A stretch of 44,194 nt of DNA from VRUE01 sp963764365 (GTDB lineage: Bacteria > Actinomycetota > Thermoleophilia > Solirubrobacterales > 70-9). The stretch spans positions 1-44,194 of the forward strand of contig CAVXSI010000004.1 of the NCBI GenBank assembly GCA_963764365.1, in the 5' to 3' direction. The notes beneath the pieces are model-generated. The model ran no database searches. It was not told where the DNA came from and worked only from the letters and a program-made list of their open reading frames with translations. The position numbers and the translations under genes are program-made. Below, piece after piece: positions 39,599 through 44,194 of the stretch; position 1 is the stretch's first letter, and every line of letters starts with the position of its first letter.

Positions 39599-40960
39599 AT
39601 GAAGGTGAATCGAAACGGACAGCCCGAAACGGTAGAGGTGACCGCGGACGGCGAGGGATTCTGCTCGCAGGCCGGCGCTCTGCTGCTCACCAACCTGTGT
39701 GACAGGTTGGGGCTGACCGAGGCGTTGGGAGAGGCGCTGGCGCCCACCCGGCAGCGGCGCTCCGCCCACGATGACGGGGAGATCCTGCGCGACCTGATCG
39801 TCATGCTGATCCAGGGCGGCGAGCACGTCTCGGACCTGGCGGCGCTTCGCGACCAACCGGGCCTCTTCGGCGACGTCGCCTCGGACTCCACCGCCTTCCG
39901 GGCGATCGAGCGGATCGGGGAGGCCGAGCTGGAGGGCATGCGCGCCGCGCGCAAGCTGGCGCGAGAGAGCGCCTTCGCGCTCGGCGCGGGCCCCGAGCAG
40001 ACGACCCTCGACGTCGACGCCTCGCTGCTCGGCGCCCACTCCGAGAAGGAGGGCGCCGCCGGCAACTACAAAGGCGGCTTCGGCTTCCACCCGATGCTCT
40101 GCTACCTGGAGGGATCCGAAGGGGCGCTCGATGGCGTCCTGCGGCCCGGCAACGCCGGCTCCAACACCGGCACCGACCAGGTGGCGGCGATCGAAGCGGC
40201 GCTCGAGCAGCTGCCGCCCTCGGCGCTGGAGGGGGAGATACTCGTGCGCGGCGACTCCGCCGCCTGCGTGCACGAGGTGGTCGACTTCTGCCGCGAGGGA
40301 GGCATCCGCTTCTCGGTCGGCCACGACATCACCGCCCCGGTGCGCGAAGCGATCGCTGCGGTCCCCGACGACGCCTGGGTGGGCGCGATCGGCCAGGACG
40401 GCGCACCGGTGGCAGAGCACCCGACCCGCCCCCGCGAGGCCTACGTCGCCGAGCTGACCGGCCACCTCGACCTCTCCTCCTGGCCGGAGGGATCGCGGCC
40501 GATCTGCAGAAAGGAGCGCGCCCACCCCGGAGCGCAGCTCTCGCTCGTGGACACCGACGGCTGGCGCCACACCTGCTTCCTCACAGACCAGAAGGGCGAT
40601 GACCTCGCCGAGCTCGACCGCGACCATCGCGCCCACGCCCACGTCGAGCAGCGGATCGAAGACTCCAAAGCGCTGGGACTGGCGAAGCTGCCCTTCCGCG
40701 GCTTTGCGATGAACGAGGCCTGGATGCAACTGGTGCTCGCCGCCCAGGACCTCCTCGGCTTCGCCAAGGCGCTGACGCTCACCGGCGATCTCGCCAAGGC
40801 CAAGCCCCAGACCCTGCGCTACCGCCTCTTGCACCAGGCCGGCCGCCTGGCGCGCTCGGGCCGGCGCAACCGCCTGCGCCTCGCCCGCCACTGGCCCTGG
40901 GCAACCGATCTGGTCGCGGCCTGCCGCAAGCTCGACGCCTTACCGCTTCCGGCGGGGTGA
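39599..40960 (+). CDS. IS1380-family DDE transposase
   Basis: 453 residues, full family length. RNGQPETVEVTADGEGFCSQAGALLLTNLCDRLGLTEAL at the N-terminus, SDSTAFRAIERIG, LDVDASLLGAHSEKEGAAGNYKGGFGFHPMLCYL (first catalytic Asp), GEILVRGDSAACVHEVVDFCREGG (second Asp), and HAHVEQRIEDSKALGLAKLPFRGFAMNEAWMQLVLAAQDLL (Glu region). ATG 39599 follows AGGAGG with ideal spacing. The reading frame is undamaged, unlike the IS3-type element nearby, so this insertion is probably the more recent. Confidence 0.92.
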   Translation: MKVNRNGQPETVEVTADGEGFCSQAGALLLTNLCDRLGLTEALGEALAPTRQRRSAHDDGEILRDLIVMLIQGGEHVSDLAALRDQPGLFGDVASDSTAFRAIERIGEAELEGMRAARKLARESAFALGAGPEQTTLDVDASLLGAHSEKEGAAGNYKGGFGFHPMLCYLEGSEGALDGVLRPGNAGSNTGTDQVAAIEAALEQLPPSALEGEILVRGDSAACVHEVVDFCREGGIRFSVGHDITAPVREAIAAVPDDAWVGAIGQDGAPVAEHPTRPREAYVAELTGHLDLSSWPEGSRPICRKERAHPGAQLSLVDTDGWRHTCFLTDQKGDDLAELDRDHRAHAHVEQRIEDSKALGLAKLPFRGFAMNEAWMQLVLAAQDLLGFAKALTLTGDLAKAKPQTLRYRLLHQAGRLARSGRRNRLRLARHWPWATDLVAACRKLDALPLPAG

Positions 40961-41045
40961 GCCCGCCGGCTCCGGGGTCGCGCACGGCGGCGCCGTGCTG
41001 TCCACTGCTGCGCGGATTGGCCTCGCAGCGTCGAAACCGCTACCG

Positions 41046-41089
41046 GTGTGCTCCCAAGGCGGTTCCGCGGGACCGCCTTGGGAGCACAC
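41046..41089. terminator. 18-bp perfect hairpin at the right end of IS1380
   Basis: GTGTGCTCCCAAGGCGGT, an 8-nt loop, ACCGCCTTGGGAGCACAC. It follows the transposase stop by 85 bp and precedes the right terminal repeat by about 50 bp. Probable terminator or barrier to transcription crossing the IS end. Confidence 0.55.
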
Positions 41090-41164
41090 ATCGGGACCGA
41101 CACTCCACTCACACCCGATTGGCCCAGCGGGAGTCACTCCGGCGGGCTTGCTGCAAGATCTGGG

Positions 41165-42649
41165 CTAACGACAATCGTTTCCAGCAGGGAGCCGCTTGAG
41201 GTGGTCACGGGGACCCTTGAGCGGATGAAGGAACTCGACCAGCCGAACGGGATGACCGTCGATGTATGGCTGCTCGACGAGGAGGACTCGCCGGAAGTGA
41301 ACGAACGGTGCGAGCAGCTAGGCGTGCTCCACTTCTCCCGCAAGGGCCGCCCGCAATTCAACACGCGATGCGGCGCGTTCAAGGCGAGGACCAAGCACGG
41401 GAACCACAACGCATGGCGCCACTTTCATGAGTCGGAGTACGACATCGTCGCTCAGATGGATCCGGACCATGCGCCACGTTCCGACTTCCTCACGCGATCG
41501 GTCGGCTATTTCACCGATCCGGATGTGGGATTCGTGGTGGCGCCACAGGTCTACGGCAATCTAGGCGACGACTTCATCGCTCATGGCAGCGCCGCTCAGG
41601 CGTACGTCTTCCACGGCGTCATCCAGCGTGGTGGAAACGGCATGGGGGCTCCTCTGCTGATCGGCACTAATCACCTTTATCGTCCTGATGCGTTTAGCCA
41701 GATCGACGGCTACCAAGACAGCATCATCGAGGATCATCTGACCTCGATGGCGCTCTACGCCACCGTCAATCCAGTAACCAGAAATCACTGGAAGGGCGTC
41801 TACACGCCGGACATCCTGGCGGTCGGCGAAGGACCGACCTCCTTCGCCGATTACTTCAACCAGCAGAAGCGCTGGGCATACGGGATTTGGGAGATCTGCC
41901 TCAATCACAGATCTCGGTGGTTCCCCGGAATGACGCGAACGCAGCGCCGGTCGTTCACGCTGTTGCAGTGCTTCTATCCGTCGGTTGCGGCTGCCTGGCT
42001 GCTGAGCAACTCCATCACCATCAGCTACTTCGTCAGCGGCTATTCCAGTGGAAAGCTGTTGCAGGAGTGGCTCGTCCTGTGGGGGGCGTCGGTTGCCTCG
42101 ACCGTAGGGCTGTTCCTATGGCTGAGGCGGTTCAATCTCGCCGAGCACGAGCGCCGCGACTCGGCGCTGACGGGGATGGCGTTGCTCCTGATGTGCATTC
42201 CCGTCTACGTGTCTGCGAGCATCGCGGCCGTCTTGCGGAGACCGCTCGGGTACGCTGTGACTGCCAAGGGCCACTTGTCGAGCCCCGATCGGTTGGCCAC
42301 GTTCCATCCTCATTTGTGGTGGGCGGCGGGCGTGGGAACCCTTTTTGCGGCGGGTCTCGCGGGGTTCGGTTCCGGCTATGTCGCAGTGAGGTTCTGGATG
42401 ACGATCTCGTGCGTCGTCTGCTTGAGCCCGTTGGCCGTTCACGGCTTTCGAACTCTGAGACGAAAATGGCAGAACGCCTTGAGGAAGACGATGTCTGGTC
42501 ACGAGGCTGTATCGGGCCGCCTAGCACAACCAGTTCGTGCCTGGAAGCCGCTTTCCGAGATCCCCGTTCAGAGGCCTGGCTCCATTCACTCCGGGGCGGC
42601 CATGTGGCACGTCAGCGAGCCGCTCGGTCCTGCTCACTCGGCCCGATGA
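41165..42649 (+). pseudogene. Family-2 glycosyltransferase (cellulose-synthase-like), 3' fragment right of IS1380
   Basis: About 495 codons: LTTIVSSREPLEVVTGTLERMK, HGNHNAWRHFHESEYDIVAQMDPDHAPRSDF (DxD-type metal site), GTNHLYRPDAF, QDSIIEDHLTSMAL (ED), FADYFNQQKRWAYGIWEI (QxxRW), then four to five membrane helices (PSVAAAWLLSNSITISYFV, EWLVLWGASVASTVGLFLWL, MALLLMCIPVYVSASIAAVL, LWWAAGVGTLFAAGLAGFGSGYVAV). These are the processive GT2 hallmarks, so it would have polymerised a cell-surface polysaccharide. The native start is on the far side of the IS. Frames open upstream of 41165 are IS sequence, so the gene is presumably dead unless an IS promoter drives a shortened product. Confidence 0.8.
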
Positions 42650-42707
42650 GCAGCTGAGCAGTAGCGAGCATCCTCGCGATGGGCAGAGAGGCCAGCGCCG
42701 CAGACAA

Positions 42708-42740
42708 CGAACCCGCGATCTTCGGGTTGTGAGCCCGAAG
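42708..42740 (-). repeat. tRNA-Met/Val-like arm sequence after the integrase gene
   Basis: The minus strand reads TCGGG CTCACAA CCCGA, a loop like a tRNA anticodon arm, then AGATCGCGGGTTCG, a T-arm start. 21 bases (42708-42728) match the tRNA-Met-like fragment at 7392-7412 with one difference. It lies 9 bp beyond the integrase stop. Either an old attachment site or a terminator hairpin that resembles one. GAAGAGGCCTCTTC (42737-42750) is a perfect palindrome. Confidence 0.4.
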
Positions 42741-42748
42741 AGGCCTCT

Positions 42749-43918
42749 TCAGCCACCGGCCTCGCGCTGCAGGTACTGGTTGAGAAGGGCGGCTGCCTCA
42801 TCCTCATTGCCGGGCATCAGGTGTCCGTAGCGATCGAGCGTCACGGTGATGCTCGAGTGGCCCATGTAGGTGCTCAGTGCCTTGGCGTTGACCCCGGCGG
42901 CGATCATGAAGGCAGCGTAGGTATGCCGGCACTCGTGCAGCCCGATCGGCTCGAGGTTGGCCTCCTTCCAGGCAGCCTTGGCTCGATCGGCAAGCTGTCT
43001 TGGCGCAAGGGGCCTTCTCTCTCCGCTGCCAAATACCAAGTCTCCCTCTGCGGCGGGCCCGCCCTGCAGCCGATGCTCGATCAAAAGGAGGCGGAGCTTG
43101 CGGCCGAGCGGCACGCGCCTCCTCCCCGCTCTGCTCTTCGGCTCGATCGGGCCGACCTTGGTATCCCAGCTGCGCTCCACCCGGATCACGCCCCCCTCGA
43201 GGTCAAGATCAAACCAGCGCAGGGCCTGTAGCTCGCCGCGCCTTAAGCCCGCGTAGAGGGCGGTGGCCCAGGGCGGGCGGTCCTTGGGGCAAAGCGCCTC
43301 AAGCAGCGCAGCGGCTTCAGAGGGACGAGCGATCCGCTCCCTCCCTGCCCTGACGGCCGGCAGGGATAGGCCCAGGGTCGGGTTCACGAAGACCTCTGAG
43401 CGCAAGATCAAGCGGCGGAATATCGTCCTGAGGGGCATGATCGAGTTGCGAACGGTGCTGGGAGAAAGGCCCGCTGCGCTTAGCTGATCGACCAAGTCCT
43501 GCACCGAGTTTCGGCTGATCGCCGGGATCTTTAAGTGCCCAAGCTCGGGCAAGACCTTCCCCGCCAGGGCCTGTTCGTAGCTGCGCAGCGCCGAGGGCTT
43601 GTAGGGATCGCCCGAGCGGTTTCGGATCACACCGGCGTTTGCGCCGCTCAGCCACCGAGCCGCCTCCTCGGCAAGCGTCGTCCGTGAGGGGGCGCGAAGG
43701 GTGCCCCGCCGCAGCGCCACTTGGGTCTCGGCCCGCCAGCTGCGGGCGTCGGTGAGCGAGGCGAAGGTCTTTCTGATCGTTCGCTTGTCGCGGGCCGAAT
43801 AGACCTGCGCCTGATAGCCAGGGCGGCAATCGCAGCCGTCCCCACCCGAGCGGCTGGCACAGGCCTGGGAGTGCCGGATGACGATCCCCTCCGCTCCTTT
43901 GCGCGAGCCCTTGGGCAC
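42749..43918 (-). CDS. Tyrosine recombinase (integrase)
   Basis: 389 residues from GTG 43918. A Cys cluster (CASRSGGDGCDCRPGYQAQV) and arm/core-binding helices (PSTVRNSIMPLRTIFRRLI) precede the catalytic domain: R226 (ATALYAGLRRGELQALRW), K near 261 (EPKSRAGRRRVPL), H328 and R331 (GLHECRHTYAAFMI), H354 (STYMGHSSITVT), Y364 (LDRYGHLMP). All catalytic residues are present. The frame is open up to 44101, but the extra 61 residues look non-coding, so GTG 43918 is preferred. The gene is next to the right tRNA-Trp copy, as expected for an island integrase using that site. 43919-44145 holds no other gene. Confidence 0.9.
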   Translation of the reverse strand: MPKGSRKGAEGIVIRHSQACASRSGGDGCDCRPGYQAQVYSARDKRTIRKTFASLTDARSWRAETQVALRRGTLRAPSRTTLAEEAARWLSGANAGVIRNRSGDPYKPSALRSYEQALAGKVLPELGHLKIPAISRNSVQDLVDQLSAAGLSPSTVRNSIMPLRTIFRRLILRSEVFVNPTLGLSLPAVRAGRERIARPSEAAALLEALCPKDRPPWATALYAGLRRGELQALRWFDLDLEGGVIRVERSWDTKVGPIEPKSRAGRRRVPLGRKLRLLLIEHRLQGGPAAEGDLVFGSGERRPLAPRQLADRAKAAWKEANLEPIGLHECRHTYAAFMIAAGVNAKALSTYMGHSSITVTLDRYGHLMPGNEDEAAALLNQYLQREAGG

Positions 43919-44145
43919 GCTCCAACCACTAGCTCCTGGCGGGCCGAATTGGAAGTCCGGGGGACGCTTTGAGCGATCGGTTCTGCGATTGACTCTCTCA
44001 CCAAGCGGTGCGAAGGCGGCGTGTCGGACCCCGAACCGGGCGGGGATGGCCGTGCCTCGATCGATGCCCAAGGCAATCCATAAGATGCAACGCCCCTGCA
44101 AATGGCCGCAATCCTGCGAGATTCGCGGTGCTTGTCCGGACTCGG

Positions 44146-44194
44146 GCGAGCGGGGCAGCCAGGACTCGAACCTGGAATCGCCGGTTTTGGAGAC
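44146..44194 (-). tRNA. tRNA-Trp (CCA), 3' half at the right window edge
   Basis: Anticodon loop CTCCAAA, T-arm CCAGG TTCGAGT CCTGG and acceptor strand CTGCCCC with discriminator G; the 5' half lies outside the window. Identical over 49 bp to 21810-21858. By position (integrase side, 5' half pointing outward) this should be the functional gene, but completeness is unseen. Confidence 0.65.

Larger units (their letters stand above)
39484..41164 (+). mobile_element. IS1380-family insertion sequence, 1,681 bp
   Basis: Terminal inverted repeats CCCAGATTCTGCGCCAAGCC (left) and CCCAGATCTTGCAGCAAGCC (right, reverse complement), flanked by the 4-bp direct repeat CTAA (39480-39483 and 41165-41168). 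One intact transposase gene, and a strong hairpin near the right end. It splits the glycosyltransferase gene; removing the IS plus one CTAA rejoins the sequence in frame. Confidence 0.88.
22817..44194. mobile_element. tRNA-Trp genomic island, about 21.3 kb (right tRNA continues beyond the window)
   Basis: Direct repeats of the tRNA-Trp 3' half bound the region, and a tyrosine integrase is encoded with its likely start 230 bp from the right copy. Inside are IS elements, phage-like HTH and GNAT genes, pseudogenes and the giant repeat gene, and no obvious housekeeping gene. Insertion geometry is correct: material lies 3' of the tRNA. Whether the tRNA at the right edge is complete cannot be seen. 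Confidence 0.7.

Noticed and set aside
41048..41164. Start of the glycosyltransferase inside the IS1380 hairpin
   Set aside because: This open stretch is IS sequence; the homologous protein begins at 41165 and its true N-terminus lies left of the IS.

Overview
The window is high-GC DNA with short intergenic gaps and frequent ATGA/GTGA stop-start overlaps. Gene content (LAL-type LuxR regulator, PIN toxins, SnoaL-like fragment, secreted proteins with two-cysteine Ig-like repeats) suggests an actinobacterium, most likely class Thermoleophilia (Solirubrobacterales or relatives). That placement is an inference from protein style, not from a marker gene.

Layout. 1-5.3 kb: the 5' end of a cytochrome P450 gene overlapping an acyl-CoA ligase gene, a SnoaL-like fragment, a VapC toxin behind a truncated antitoxin, an ATP-grasp enzyme and an alpha/beta hydrolase. 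5.3-6.6 kb: a HigB-like toxin / XRE antitoxin pair with an 18-bp palindrome, next to a frameshifted ORF6N gene ending in a perfect 13-bp inverted repeat. 6.6-16.6 kb: an accessory block bounded by 3'-end fragments of tRNA-Pro (6617, 7149) and the intact tRNA-Pro(GGG) at 16493-16566. It carries a lipoprotein, a haloalkane-dehalogenase-like hydrolase, a LAL regulator, a carboxymuconolactone-decarboxylase-like protein and a four-gene operon made of two copies of a [six-TM protein + membrane-anchored propeller-like protein] pair. A 22-bp site (21/22 identical) precedes both the decarboxylase-like gene and the operon. 16.7-21.8 kb: tRNA-Gly, a zinc-uptake operon whose first gene fuses the permease to the zinc-binding protein, then ATPase, second permease and a Fur/Zur regulator, and a convergent methyltransferase.

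21.8-44.2 kb: a tRNA-Trp-targeted region. The 3' half of tRNA-Trp occurs in the same orientation at 21810, 22817 and the right edge (44146), with a tyrosine integrase beside the last copy. The first interval (1 kb) holds only a VapBC pair. The second (21.3 kb) holds a GNAT protein, a phage-like HTH protein truncated by an IS3-type element, a 4,162-codon secreted repeat gene, a cyclase remnant, and a family-2 glycosyltransferase gene split by an IS1380 element with a CTAA target duplication.

The giant gene is the most striking object. It has a signal peptide, propeller-like domain, Ig and cadherin-like domains, 24 copies of an 88-residue Ig-like unit and 7 copies of a 98-residue unit, and RTX-type calcium repeats at the C-terminus. 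The 264-bp units look identical at the nucleotide level in every copy inspected, and the copies show nested higher-order duplication. The island looks like a mobile surface-protein locus in which neighbouring genes are decaying while the repeat gene stays open.
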